Below, piece by piece: positions 17,102 through 26,467 of a stretch of DNA of 64,000 nt. Source of the DNA: an uncultured Pelagimonas sp. (lineage in GTDB: Bacteria > Pseudomonadota > Alphaproteobacteria > Rhodobacterales > Rhodobacteraceae); NCBI GenBank assembly GCA_947497905.1, contig CANMIH010000017.1:26817-90816 (forward strand). The letters are read 5' to 3'. The stretch's first letter is position 1. The number at the start of each line of letters is the position of its first letter. The notes beneath the pieces were generated by a model. The model was not told the DNA's origin, ran no database searches, and saw nothing but the letters and a program-made list of their open reading frames with translations. Made by a program: the position numbers and the translations under genes.

Positions 17102-17991
17102 TTGTTTCCTTTCAGCATGTTGAAGGCATCCCCAAAGGCATCAAGCGCGTTGGCGGGAACAATAACGGTCTGCTTGCCCTGCCCTTCGCCAACCTTGACC
17201 AAAGCTTCGACCTGCTTCAACGCAACCTGATACTGCGCCGCTTCAATGCCATTTTCTTTGATAGCCCTAGCCACAACCTCGGTTGCATAGGCCTCGGCAT
17301 CCGCCGTCACGCGCCGCGCCTTTGCGGCCTGCTCTGCTGCATAAAGTTCTGCATCCGCTGCAAGCTCAACCGAGCGGCGCTCACCTTCGGCTTCGGTCAC
17401 CTGCGCCCGACGGGCACGTTCGGCGTTGAGCTGCTGCAGCATCGCATCACGGGTCGCCTGATCCAGATTCACGTCCAGAATTTCGGCGCGGGTCACTTCA
17501 ATGCCCCAATCATCCACCGCATCTTCGACCAGAGCCTTAATCTGGGTGATCAATTGCGAGCGGTTCGACTGAACTTCATCCAGTTCCATCTTACCAATCT
17601 CGGCACGAACGATACCAGCGACGGTAGTGGCAATCGCACCATCCACATCGCGGATGCGGTATACGGTCTTTTCCGGCTCAAGGATGCGATAGAACACCGA
17701 TGTTTCCACCTGCACCAACACGTTGTCCGAGGTGATGGCATCCTGCGTTGCATTGGGCAGCTGGCGTTCAAGGATCGAGATTTTGTGCTGGACCTTGTCA
17801 ATGAAGGGCACAATCAGGTTGATCCCCGGCCCAAGCACCGACCGCAACCGTCCAAAGCGCTCGACTACATATTTTTCTGACTGCGGGACAATGCGAACGC
17901 CCAGAAGAATACAGAGAATGACAAAACCTGCCAAAAGCAGGATCACAAGATTGCCGCCTAACAACTCGGCTACAATATCTTCGGGGTTCAT
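17098..17991 (-). CDS. SPFH/Band 7 (stomatin/paraslipin-like) membrane protein
   Basis: This 297-residue protein has one N-terminal hydrophobic helix (about 13-32), then the SPFH domain. Typical stretches are VPQSEKYVVERFGR, GPGINLIVPFIDKV, RAEIGKMELDE and the Ala/Glu-rich coiled coil at 190-250. It resembles QmcA/paraslipin proteins that form oligomeric membrane scaffolds involved in quality control. It heads the operon with the NfeD-like and NUDIX genes. Confidence 0.9.
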   Translation of the reverse strand: MNPEDIVAELLGGNLVILLLAGFVILCILLGVRIVPQSEKYVVERFGRLRSVLGPGINLIVPFIDKVQHKISILERQLPNATQDAITSDNVLVQVETSVFYRILEPEKTVYRIRDVDGAIATTVAGIVRAEIGKMELDEVQSNRSQLITQIKALVEDAVDDWGIEVTRAEILDVNLDQATRDAMLQQLNAERARRAQVTEAEGERRSVELAADAELYAAEQAAKARRVTADAEAYATEVVARAIKENGIEAAQYQVALKQVEALVKVGEGQGKQTVIVPANALDAFGDAFNMLKGNK

Positions 17992-18110
17992 GGTGTGGCC
18001 TTTCTTAAAATACGCGGACTTTATATGGGGATATACCTGCCTAGATACTATGCTATCTGCCCCCCCAACGCCAGATTGAAGCGCCCTGACAAGATAGCTA
18101 TCCTGAACCC

Positions 18111-19364
18111 ATGCCCGCCCTGTGCCGAGATTGCCTGACCCAATTCGATTCTGGATCGCGTTGCCCTGCCTGCGGGCGGCCGCGGGTGATAGCCCATGAC
18201 GAGCTCTGGGATCTCACAATTGCGCATATGGATTGTGACGCCTTTTATGCCAGCGTTGAAAAGCGCGAAAACCCTGATCTGGCAGACAAACCTGTGATCA
18301 TCGGCGGGGGGCGGCGCGGTGTAGTTTCCACCGCCTGTTACGTGGCCCGTATTCGTGGCGTGCGCTCGGCCATGCCAATGTTTCAGGCGCTTAAACTCTG
18401 CCCAGACGCGGTGGTGCTGAAACCGCAGATGAAGCTTTATGTCGAGGTCTCACGCGCGGTGCGCGCCATGATGGAAGAACTCAGCCCCTCTATCGAACCG
18501 CTTTCGTTGGACGAGGCTTTTATCGATCTCACCGGCACCGCGCGTCTGCATGGCGCACCGCCTGCGGTGATGCTGGCCCGTCTCACCAAGCGTATGAAAG
18601 ACGAGTTGGGTATCACCGGCTCTATCGGGTTGTCCCATAATAAATTTCTGGCAAAGGTCGCGTCTGACCTCGACAAACCTCGGGGGTTTGCCGTGATCGG
18701 CAAAGCCGAAACTATGGAATTTCTCCGCCCCAAGCCGGTGTGCATGATTTGGGGGGTTGGCAATGCAACGCAAGACACACTTGAACGCACGGGCATCCGC
18801 ACTTTCGAAGATCTGCTGCGCTGGGAAAAACAGGATCTCATGACCCGCTTTGGATCCATGGGGGAACGTCTCTATCACCTTGCGCGCGGACAGGATCGCC
18901 GCCGCGTCATGCGTGACGAACCCATCAAATCCATCTCCAAAGAAACCACCTTTTTTGAGGATACGGCCAGCACCGAGTTTCTGGATGGTCACCTGTGGCG
19001 GCTCGCGGTGCAGGTCGCAGATCGCGCCAAGGCCCGCGGTCTTGCCGGGCGGGTGGTGACCCTTAAGGTGAAGCAGGCCGACTTCAAACAAATCACCCGA
19101 CGCAGCACGCTGCCCGACGCCACCCAGATGGCGGACCGGATCTACCGTGCAGCACGGGCCCTCTTGGATCAGCTGCCACCCAATGTGCCATATCGCCTGA
19201 TCGGAACCGGAATTTCCCATCTGGTGCCCGAAGATCAATCTGATCGGGTACCAGATTTGCTGGATCCTCAGGCCGAACAACGCGCCAAGGCCGAACGCGC
19301 CACCGATTCCATCCGCGCCCGATTTGGCAGCGATGCCATCCAAAAGGGCCGCTCGCTGCGTTAA
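18111..19364 (+). CDS. dinB: DNA polymerase IV (Y family) with N-terminal zinc ribbon
   Basis: This 417-residue translesion polymerase has an extra N-terminal Cys4 zinc ribbon (Cys5, 8, 18, 21) ahead of the UmuC domain. The palm motifs are AHMDCDAFYASVE (about 38-50) and LSLDEAFIDLTG (about 132-143), which hold the metal-binding acids. The little-finger domain is at about 290-400. The zinc-ribbon extension is found in some alphaproteobacteria. I see no alphaproteobacterial LexA box (GTTC-N7-GTTC) directly upstream, so SOS control is not supported. Its end overlaps the convergent SDR gene by 4 bp. Confidence 0.94.
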   Translation: MPALCRDCLTQFDSGSRCPACGRPRVIAHDELWDLTIAHMDCDAFYASVEKRENPDLADKPVIIGGGRRGVVSTACYVARIRGVRSAMPMFQALKLCPDAVVLKPQMKLYVEVSRAVRAMMEELSPSIEPLSLDEAFIDLTGTARLHGAPPAVMLARLTKRMKDELGITGSIGLSHNKFLAKVASDLDKPRGFAVIGKAETMEFLRPKPVCMIWGVGNATQDTLERTGIRTFEDLLRWEKQDLMTRFGSMGERLYHLARGQDRRRVMRDEPIKSISKETTFFEDTASTEFLDGHLWRLAVQVADRAKARGLAGRVVTLKVKQADFKQITRRSTLPDATQMADRIYRAARALLDQLPPNVPYRLIGTGISHLVPEDQSDRVPDLLDPQAEQRAKAERATDSIRARFGSDAIQKGRSLR

Positions 19365-20116
19365 GGGCTAAGCCCACCGGCAACCGTCAGCACAGTACCC
19401 GAGACAAATTTAGCCTTGGGAGACGCCAACCAAACCGCCGCCTCGGCTATATCATCAGGCTGGGCAATGCGTCCAAGAGGTGTCATTGCCGCCACCATGC
19501 CGGGACGATCCGGATTGCCCTCCCGGTCATGAATATCTGTCGCCGTTGTGCCGACCCGAATGGCCGCCACCCGAATGCCCTGGGGCCCAAGCTCTTTTGC
19601 CGCGCCGATGGTCAGGGTTTCCAGCGCACCTTTGGAAGCGGCGTAATGAACATATTCCCCCGGGCTGCCTGCCGTGGCCGCCACAGAGGACATATTCACA
19701 ATAGCCCCACCAACCACTTTCCGCATCCGCGGGATCGCCTCTTGCAGACAATAGACCGCCCCAAAAAGATTGGTCGCAAATGTGCTGGTCAGGGCGCTTT
19801 CCGTCAGGTTTTCAAGCGAGGTGGCCCCGCCAATAATTCCGGCATTGTTCACCAGACAACGCACCGGCCCCAAGGCCGCGTCGCAGTCTTCAAACATCTG
19901 TCGAACCGCGTCCCGATCCGCGACGTCGGCTTTGATCGCGACCGCGCGCGCACCTGCCGCCTGACACCGCGCCACGGTGTCATCTGCTCCGGTCTTGTCC
20001 GAATGGAAATTGACACAGACATCATATCCAGCCTGCGCAAAAGCCACAGCCGTTGCCGCACCAATGCCCTTGCTTGCCCCGGTGATCAAAACGATCGGTG
20101 CAGGTTGCGTCTCCAT
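19361..20116 (-). CDS. SDR family oxidoreductase
   Basis: This 251-residue classical short-chain dehydrogenase has the cofactor motif TGASKGIG (residues about 13-20), NNAG at about 90-93, and the catalytic Ser and Y-x-x-x-K in SSVAATAGSPGEYVHYAASK. It uses NAD(P)H on an unknown alcohol or ketone. Sequence resembles the glucose/3-oxoacyl reductase branch. It is monocistronic and its stop overlaps the dinB stop. Confidence 0.88.
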   Translation of the reverse strand: METQPAPIVLITGASKGIGAATAVAFAQAGYDVCVNFHSDKTGADDTVARCQAAGARAVAIKADVADRDAVRQMFEDCDAALGPVRCLVNNAGIIGGATSLENLTESALTSTFATNLFGAVYCLQEAIPRMRKVVGGAIVNMSSVAATAGSPGEYVHYAASKGALETLTIGAAKELGPQGIRVAAIRVGTTATDIHDREGNPDRPGMVAAMTPLGRIAQPDDIAEAAVWLASPKAKFVSGTVLTVAGGLSP

Positions 20117-20242
20117 AAATCCGGCTCTCTTCCTGTGTCTGTGCCCTGCGTCATACGAGCAAATCCCCTGAGAATTGGAAAGCGAGAAACCACGCCTCGC
20201 CTAAGCTGCTCACCCAAAGCACCAACTCAGACAGACCCGGGA

Positions 20243-20572
20243 TCACGCGCCACGCGTCATCAGCTCGTCTTCCTCATCCAAGGCATCAAACCCAAGCGCC
20301 TCGAGACCGCTTTCCAGATGATCCACCAAATGCGGGGTCCCGATCAGGTAATCGGCGGTGGGGGTCGACGCCTCGGCATAGGCGGTCGCAAAGGCCTCAC
20401 CAAACTCTTCCGCTTCAAACGCTCCGCGTCCAACCCACATGATTGCAACCAAAGCGGCCTGTTCGTCCTCATCCATGCGGTCAATGAAACCGCGCAGCTC
20501 TCCTTCGGCCCGGTGCAATTCGCGCGCCATGACAATCACGGCGGCAACTTTTCTGACACTGATCTTATCCAT
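20243..20572 (-). CDS. DUF3775-like hypothetical protein
   Basis: This 109-residue acidic, helical protein starts after a strong AAAAGGAG site. The stretch ELRGFIDRMDEDEQAALVAIMWVGRG (read in parts) resembles DUF3775, a small alphaproteobacterial family of unknown function; I hold that name loosely. There is no signal peptide. The upstream region carries two direct repeats of GTACAAACTG that may regulate it. Confidence 0.6.
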   Translation of the reverse strand: MDKISVRKVAAVIVMARELHRAEGELRGFIDRMDEDEQAALVAIMWVGRGAFEAEEFGEAFATAYAEASTPTADYLIGTPHLVDHLESGLEALGFDALDEEDELMTRGA

Positions 20573-20664
20573 CTCGCGTCTCCTTTTCTGTTCCGATCAT
20601 GCGCCTGTTGTCTCGCGCGTACTTTGATCCTGAACAAATGAAGGCGCCCCGCTCTACTCGGATG

Positions 20665-20698
20665 GTACAAACTGCGCGTGAGGGCGTACAAACTGTAC
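20665..20698. repeat. Two direct GTACAAACTG repeats, 21 bp apart
   Basis: GTACAAACTG occurs at 20665-20674 and 20686-20695. The second copy extends into a small dyad, GTACA-AAC-TGTAC (20686-20698). The 21-bp period puts both on the same face of the helix, as for a cooperative regulator. They lie 93-126 bp upstream of the DUF3775-like gene and just past the lpd terminator. Confidence 0.5.
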
Positions 20699-20700
20699 AA

Positions 20701-20728
20701 AAAACGCCGACCCACAGGTCGGCGTTTT
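20701..20728 (-). terminator. Terminator of the aceE-aceF-lpd operon
   Basis: A perfect 12-bp stem, AAAACGCCGACC / GGTCGGCGTTTT, has a CACA loop. On the minus strand the stem is followed by further Ts. Confidence 0.9.
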
Positions 20729-20745
20729 CCATCGATTAAAACCGA

Positions 20746-22491
20746 TTACTTTTTGCGTTTTTTGGGTGGGATCAGGTCGGTGATCGTGCCCTCAAACATC
20801 TCCGCCGCAAAATTCACAGTTTCAGACAAGGTCGGGTGCGGGTGAATGGTATGCCCTAGGTCCACTGCATCCGCCCCCATTTCGATGGCGAGTGCCGCCT
20901 CGGAGATCAGATCCCCGGCATTTGTGCCCACGATGCAGGCCCCAATCACGCGGTCATCTGCGGGGTCAAACAGCAGTTTGGTCATGCCTTCGCTGCGTCC
21001 ATTGGACAGAGCTTTGCCCGACGCCGCCCAGGGAAACACACCTTTCTCATAGGTGATGCCTTTGGCTTTGGCTTCGGTTTCGGTCACCCCACACCAGGCC
21101 ACTTCCGGATCGGTATAGGCCACCGACGGGATCAGTTTGGCATCGAAATGACGCTTGTGACCCGCCGCTACTTCGGCCGCTACCTTACCTTCATGCACCG
21201 CCTTGTGCGCCAACATCGGCTGGCCCACCAGATCACCAATGGCGAAAATGTGGGGAACACCAGTACGTTGCTGGCTATCGACCGCGATAAAGCCGCGCTC
21301 ATCCACCGCGACACCCGCCTTGTCCGCATCAATCAGTTTGCCGTTTGGTTTGCGACCTACCGCAACCAGCACCTTGTCAAAGCGATCCGAGAACTGCTCA
21401 CCTTTGTCATCTTCAAAAGTGACGTGCATCCCATCGTCTTTGGCCTCAACCGCAACCACTTTGGTTTTGAGGAAGATTTTTTCATAGCGACCTTTGATGC
21501 GGGTCATCAACGGTTTGACAATATCCTTGTCCGCTCCGGGGATGATCTGATCCATGAGCTCAACAACGGTGATCTTCGAACCCAAAGCGTCATAGACACA
21601 GGCCATTTCCAGACCAATGATGCCCCCACCCAGCACAAGCATACGTTCGGGCACATCCCGCAACTCAAGCGCGCCGGTGCTGTCGATCACACGGTCATCT
21701 TGCGGAATAAACGGCAGGTTCACCGGCTCAGACCCAGCGGCAATGATACATTGGTCAAAGGACACTTTGGTCACACCAGCTTCGCCCGAAACCTCGATCA
21801 TGTTTGGACCGGTGAACAGACCGGTGCCGCGTACAACCTCAACCTTGCGGCCTTTCGACATGCCCTCAAGACCGCCGGTCAGCTTGCCAACCACCCCATC
21901 TTTGAAAGCGCGGAGCTCATCAAGGTCGATCTTTGGCTGGCCAAACGACACCCCGTGCGAGGTCATCTCTTCGGCCTCGGTGATCACCTTGGCCACATGC
22001 AGCAAGGCTTTGGAGGGAATACAGCCAACGTTCAGACAAACCCCACCCAAAGTCGGGTTTTTCTCAATCAGAACAACCTTTTTTCCCAAATCTGCCGCGC
22101 GAAATGCGGCGGTGTATCCCCCGGGACCAGAGCCCAGAACAACCACCTCTGCATGCACATCACCTGCGCCAGTTGCGGTGCCGGTCGCCGCAATCGCCTG
22201 CGGTGCGGGCGTGCCCGCCTCCGCCGTGGATGTGGGGGTCTCAATGGCCCCCGCAGACGCGCCCGCCTCGTCCAACACAAGGATCACATGGCCTTCGCCA
22301 ATTTTGTCACCCTCTGAAACGCGGATCTCTTTCACCACACCTGCGGCGGGTGAGGGCACTTCCATAGTGGCTTTGTCAGATTCCAGCTCAATCAGCGCAT
22401 CTTCTTCGGCCACAGTGTCCCCCACCGCGACCAGAATGCTCACAACCGGGACCACATCGAAATCACCGATATCTGGTACTTTAATCTCCAT
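20746..22491 (-). CDS. lpd: Dihydrolipoyl dehydrogenase (E3) with N-terminal lipoyl domain
   Basis: This 581-residue E3 has an N-terminal lipoyl domain (1-80; lipoylated Lys in ESDKATMEVPS), a Pro/Ala/Thr-rich linker (about 85-115), then the FAD/NAD oxidoreductase. Visible are the FAD motif GSGPGGY, the redox disulfide GGVCLNVGCIPSK (C-x4-C), the NAD motif GGGIIGLE, and the C-terminal HPHPTLSE with the catalytic His-Glu pair. It reoxidises dihydrolipoamide in the pyruvate dehydrogenase complex. The start at 22491 is preceded by GGGGA. The lipoyl domain is nearly a copy of the one in AceF. Confidence 0.96.
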   Translation of the reverse strand: MEIKVPDIGDFDVVPVVSILVAVGDTVAEEDALIELESDKATMEVPSPAAGVVKEIRVSEGDKIGEGHVILVLDEAGASAGAIETPTSTAEAGTPAPQAIAATGTATGAGDVHAEVVVLGSGPGGYTAAFRAADLGKKVVLIEKNPTLGGVCLNVGCIPSKALLHVAKVITEAEEMTSHGVSFGQPKIDLDELRAFKDGVVGKLTGGLEGMSKGRKVEVVRGTGLFTGPNMIEVSGEAGVTKVSFDQCIIAAGSEPVNLPFIPQDDRVIDSTGALELRDVPERMLVLGGGIIGLEMACVYDALGSKITVVELMDQIIPGADKDIVKPLMTRIKGRYEKIFLKTKVVAVEAKDDGMHVTFEDDKGEQFSDRFDKVLVAVGRKPNGKLIDADKAGVAVDERGFIAVDSQQRTGVPHIFAIGDLVGQPMLAHKAVHEGKVAAEVAAGHKRHFDAKLIPSVAYTDPEVAWCGVTETEAKAKGITYEKGVFPWAASGKALSNGRSEGMTKLLFDPADDRVIGACIVGTNAGDLISEAALAIEMGADAVDLGHTIHPHPTLSETVNFAAEMFEGTITDLIPPKKRKK

Positions 22492-22502
22492 GATCTGTCC
22501 CC

Positions 22503-23750
22503 TTACCACATCAGCTTGCGCATATCGCCCAGCAGGGTCTTCAGCGTCACGCAGAAGCGCGCCGCCAGAGCCCCGTCAATGGCGCGGTGGTCATAGGACA
22601 GCGACAGAGGCTGCATCAGGCGAGGCACAAACTCTTCGCCGTTCCAGACCGGCTGCATCTTCGACCGTGTCAGTCCCAGAATGGCCACTTCCGGCGCGTT
22701 CACAATAGGTGTGAACGAGGTGCCGCCAATGCCGCCCAACGACGAAATGGTGAAGGTTGCGCCCTGCATATCTGCCGATTTCAACTCACCCGCACGCGCT
22801 TTGGCAGACAGCTCCATCAGATCCTTGGAGATCTCAACAATGCCCTTGCGATCCGCATCTTTGATCACCGGTACAACAAGGCCGTTGGGCGTATCCGCTG
22901 CGAAGCCAATGTTGTAATAACCTTTTTTGATCAGCTTATCGCCATCGGGGTGCAGCGAACTGTTGAACTCCCAATGGGTTTTCAAAGCCGAAACCGAAGC
23001 CTTGACCACAAAGCTCAGCAGGGTCACGCGATAGCCTTCTTCTTTGGCCATCGTGTCCATTTCTTTGCGGTATTTATCCAGATCGGTGATGTCTGCTTCG
23101 TCGTTGTGGGTGACATGCGGGATGTTCAACCAGGAACGATGCAAGGCCGGACCGGACAGCTTTTTGATGCGCGGCATGTCCACGTCTTCAACTGGGCCGA
23201 ACTTCGAGAAATCCACGGCCGGGATTGGTGGGATCCCCATGCCACCCTGCACGCCAGAGGCAGTAGCTGGTACGGCCTGCGTTTTCAGCGCCTTCTCGAT
23301 ATCTTCGCGCAGAATGCGACCTTTGCGCCCCGTGCCATTGACAGTGTTCAGATCAACCTCAACCCGACGCGCAAAGGCGCGCACCGACGGTGAGGCATGA
23401 ACCTTTGAGAACCCGGCATCCGTAACAGGCGCAGGCGCTGAAACCGGCGCGGGGGTTGACGCAACATGTGCCGCAACAGGCGCCGCCACCTTTGGAGCCT
23501 CCGCAGGAGCAGACGCTGCACCCTCCAGAACCAAGATCACCGCACCTTCTCCGACCTTGTCCCCCTCGGACACGCGGATCTCTTTGACGACACCGGCCGC
23601 CGACGAGGGCACTTCCATGGTGGCCTTGTCCGACTCCAGTTCAACAATCGGATCTTCTTCTGCGATTGTGTCACCTACGCTGACCAGAACCGTGACAACG
23701 GGCACTGCATCGAAATCGCCGATATCGGGGACTTTCACTTCAATCGTCAT
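22503..23750 (-). CDS. aceF: Dihydrolipoamide acetyltransferase (E2) of pyruvate dehydrogenase
   Basis: This 415-residue protein has a single lipoyl domain (1-80, Lys in ESDKATMEVPS), a long Ala/Pro linker, a peripheral-subunit-binding domain (HASPSVRAFARRVEVDLNTV, about 133-170) and a catalytic acetyltransferase domain with the active-site H-x3-D-G in SYDHRAIDG. It transfers acetyl groups to CoA. The start at 23750 follows GGAGGAAT; an in-frame reading back to 23912 overlaps aceE and is rejected. It lies 22 bp after aceE and 11 bp before lpd. Confidence 0.96.
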   Translation of the reverse strand: MTIEVKVPDIGDFDAVPVVTVLVSVGDTIAEEDPIVELESDKATMEVPSSAAGVVKEIRVSEGDKVGEGAVILVLEGAASAPAEAPKVAAPVAAHVASTPAPVSAPAPVTDAGFSKVHASPSVRAFARRVEVDLNTVNGTGRKGRILREDIEKALKTQAVPATASGVQGGMGIPPIPAVDFSKFGPVEDVDMPRIKKLSGPALHRSWLNIPHVTHNDEADITDLDKYRKEMDTMAKEEGYRVTLLSFVVKASVSALKTHWEFNSSLHPDGDKLIKKGYYNIGFAADTPNGLVVPVIKDADRKGIVEISKDLMELSAKARAGELKSADMQGATFTISSLGGIGGTSFTPIVNAPEVAILGLTRSKMQPVWNGEEFVPRLMQPLSLSYDHRAIDGALAARFCVTLKTLLGDMRKLMW

Positions 23751-23772
23751 GATAAATTCCTCCTCTACCCAC

Positions 23773-26430
23773 TCACACCAGACGTGGGTTCGGCTTTGCG
23801 CCGTCGATGTCGTATTTGTCCAAAGCAGCCTGCAGATCTTTGTCGCTGACCACACCTTCGCGCCACAGATCCACCATGGCAGCGGCGGCAATGTGATTTG
23901 CATCCACCTCAAAGAAGCGGCGCAGGTTCACCCGGCTGTCCGAGCGACCATATCCGTCGGTCCCGAGAACCGTGTAACGGCCCGGCACACAGGTTCGGAT
24001 CTGTTCGGCGTAGTTTTTCATATAGTCGGTTGCAGCAATGATCGGGCCTTTCACGCCGTCAAACTGCTGCGCGACATAAGATGTTTTCGGCTCTGCAAAT
24101 GGGTTGAGACGGTTGTGGCGCGCCACATCCTGACAGTCCCGCGCCAATTCGTTCAGCGAGGTGGCAGACCAGATATCTGAGGTCACACCAAAGTCTTCGC
24201 GCAGCATCTCCGCCGCTTTGATGGCCTGCACAAGAATAGTGCCGGACCCCATCAAGTTGACGTGCTTTTTCGCAGGTTTGGCGGTTTTCTGGAACCGGTA
24301 CAGGCCTTTGATGATCCCCTCTTCCGCGCCCATGGGCATCTCGGGGTGGCTGTAGTTTTCGTTCATCAAGGTCAGATAGAAATAGACATCTTCCTGATCC
24401 TGATACATCCGCTTCAGACCGTGCTGCACAATGACCGCCACCTCATACGAGAATGTGGGATCATAGCTGACACAGTTTGGAATGGTGCCCGCCAGAATAT
24501 GGCTGTGGCCATCTTCGTGTTGCAGACCTTCCCCGTTCAACGTGGTGCGACCCGCAGTCCCGCCGAGCATAAAGCCACGCGCGCGGCTGTCGCCTGCGGC
24601 CCAGGCCAAATCACCGATCCGCTGGAAGCCGAACATCGAATAGTAGATGAAGAACGGGATCATCGGCACGCCATGGTTCGAATAGCTGGTCGCCGCTGCG
24701 ATCCAGTCGGCCATGGCTCCGGCTTCGTTAATCCCCTCCTGCAGCACCTGACCGCTTTCAGATTCCTTGTAGTAGGACATCTGATCTCGGTCCTCCGGCG
24801 TGTATTGCTGGCCTTTGGGATTGTAGATCCCGACCGAACGGAACAGACCCTCCATCCCGAAGGTGCGGCTTTCATCCGGCACAATCGGTACCACGTTTTT
24901 GCCGACATTCTTGTCACGCAGCAGCGTGGTCAGGATGCGCACAAAGGCCATGGTGGTCGAGATCTCGCGATCCCCGGTGCTCTCTAGTTGAGCCTTGAAC
25001 TTGTCCAGTCCTGGGATCTCAAGCGAAGGTGCATCCGAAAAGCGTTTCGGGAATTCGCCGCCCAGCTCGCGACGGCGCTCAGCCAGATAGGCCTTCTGCG
25101 CGTTGTTGAGGGTCACCAGCGGCAGCTTGCCTTCCAGATCTTCGTCTTTGACCGGGATCTGGAAACGATCGCGCATCTGCTTGAGCGCATCCACCTGCAT
25201 TTTCTTCTGCTGGTGCGTGGTGTTCTGACCTTCGCCAGCCGAGCCCATGCCATAGCCTTTTACGGTCTTAACCAACAGAACCGTTGGTTGACCTTCGGAT
25301 TCTGTTGCACGTTTAAAGGCGTTGTAAACCTTCTTCGGATCGTGACCGCCCCGGCGCAGCGCCCAGATCTGATCGTCGGTCCAGTCTTTCACCAGCGCGG
25401 CGGTCTCCGGATACTTGCCAAAGAAATGTTCGCGGATATAGGCACCATCTTTGGATTTGAAGGTCTGGTAGTCCCCATCCAGCGTTTCATCCATCAGCTG
25501 ACGCAACTTGCCCGAGGTGTCTTTCTCAAGCAGCTCATCCCAGCCTTTGCCCCAAAGCAGTTTGATGACATCCCAACCAGAGCCCCGGAAGTTGCCTTCC
25601 AGCTCTTGCACAATTTTCGAGTTGCCGCGCACCGGGCCATCCAGACGCTGGAGGTTGCAGTTCACAACAAAAATCAGGTTGTCGAGACCTTCACGCGCCG
25701 CCAGATGGATCGCACCGAGGCTTTCGGGCTCGTCCATTTCCCCATCGCCGAGGAAGGCCCAGACTTTGCGGTCGCCCATTTCGATGTGGCCACGGTTGTG
25801 CATGTATTTCATGAACCGCGCCTGATAGATCGCCATCAGCGGCCCCAGACCCATCGACACGGTCGGGAACTGCCAATAATCCGGCATCAGCCAGGGGTGC
25901 GGATATGACGACAGACCTTTGCCCGAAACTTCCGAGCGGAACATCTCAAGCTGTTCCTCGCTCAGCCGGCCCTCCATAAAGGAACGCGCATAGATCCCTG
26001 GGATCACATGCCCCTGGAAGAACACGAGGTCGCCCCCGTGAATGGCCGATTTCGAGCGCCAGAAGTGGTTCAACCCAATATCGTAAAGCGCAGCGGAGGA
26101 AGCAAACGACGCGATATGCCCACCGTATTCGCTGCTTTCTTTGTTGCGGTTGACGACGGTCGCCATGGCGTTCCACCGGTTGATAGTGCGAATGCGCCAT
26201 TCCATGTCGGTGTCGCCCGGGATCTCAACTTCGTCGTCCGGTGAAATCGTATTCTGGTAAGGGGTTGTTGCCGAAAATGGCAATCTGCTGCCAGCGGCCC
26301 GCGCCTGCTGGACCGCTTTGTCCAAAAGATAATGCGCCCGATCCGCACCGTCGCGTTGGATCACGTCTTCGACGGCATCCTGCCACTCTTGGGATTCGAC
26401 TGGATCGATGTCTTGGGAATGATCTGTCAT
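23773..26430 (-). CDS. aceE: Pyruvate dehydrogenase E1 component, homodimeric type
   Basis: This 885-residue thiamine-diphosphate enzyme decarboxylates pyruvate and acetylates the E2 lipoyl group. Family stretches include SSYPHPWLMPDYWQFPTVSMGLG (read in parts), the ThDP motif GDGEMDEPES to NCNLQRLDGPV, and VPDESRTFGMEGLF. It is the single-chain type common in gamma- and betaproteobacteria rather than the PdhA/PdhB pair usual in alphaproteobacteria. It heads the aceE-aceF-lpd operon; GGGAGAGGG precedes the ATG, and a palindrome lies 38-59 bp upstream. Confidence 0.97.
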   Translation of the reverse strand: MTDHSQDIDPVESQEWQDAVEDVIQRDGADRAHYLLDKAVQQARAAGSRLPFSATTPYQNTISPDDEVEIPGDTDMEWRIRTINRWNAMATVVNRNKESSEYGGHIASFASSAALYDIGLNHFWRSKSAIHGGDLVFFQGHVIPGIYARSFMEGRLSEEQLEMFRSEVSGKGLSSYPHPWLMPDYWQFPTVSMGLGPLMAIYQARFMKYMHNRGHIEMGDRKVWAFLGDGEMDEPESLGAIHLAAREGLDNLIFVVNCNLQRLDGPVRGNSKIVQELEGNFRGSGWDVIKLLWGKGWDELLEKDTSGKLRQLMDETLDGDYQTFKSKDGAYIREHFFGKYPETAALVKDWTDDQIWALRRGGHDPKKVYNAFKRATESEGQPTVLLVKTVKGYGMGSAGEGQNTTHQQKKMQVDALKQMRDRFQIPVKDEDLEGKLPLVTLNNAQKAYLAERRRELGGEFPKRFSDAPSLEIPGLDKFKAQLESTGDREISTTMAFVRILTTLLRDKNVGKNVVPIVPDESRTFGMEGLFRSVGIYNPKGQQYTPEDRDQMSYYKESESGQVLQEGINEAGAMADWIAAATSYSNHGVPMIPFFIYYSMFGFQRIGDLAWAAGDSRARGFMLGGTAGRTTLNGEGLQHEDGHSHILAGTIPNCVSYDPTFSYEVAVIVQHGLKRMYQDQEDVYFYLTLMNENYSHPEMPMGAEEGIIKGLYRFQKTAKPAKKHVNLMGSGTILVQAIKAAEMLREDFGVTSDIWSATSLNELARDCQDVARHNRLNPFAEPKTSYVAQQFDGVKGPIIAATDYMKNYAEQIRTCVPGRYTVLGTDGYGRSDSRVNLRRFFEVDANHIAAAAMVDLWREGVVSDKDLQAALDKYDIDGAKPNPRLV

Positions 26431-26467
26431 ATGCCCTCTCCCTTACCGCGCTCGTGGCGCATTCAAA

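Noticed and set aside
18001..18110. LexA box upstream of dinB
   Set aside because: No GTTC-N7-GTTC or GAAC-N7-GAAC pair was seen in this region.
20665..20698. Start of a CRISPR array or transposon end
   Set aside because: Only two short 10-bp repeats with no spacers of array size and no neighbouring cas or transposase gene.
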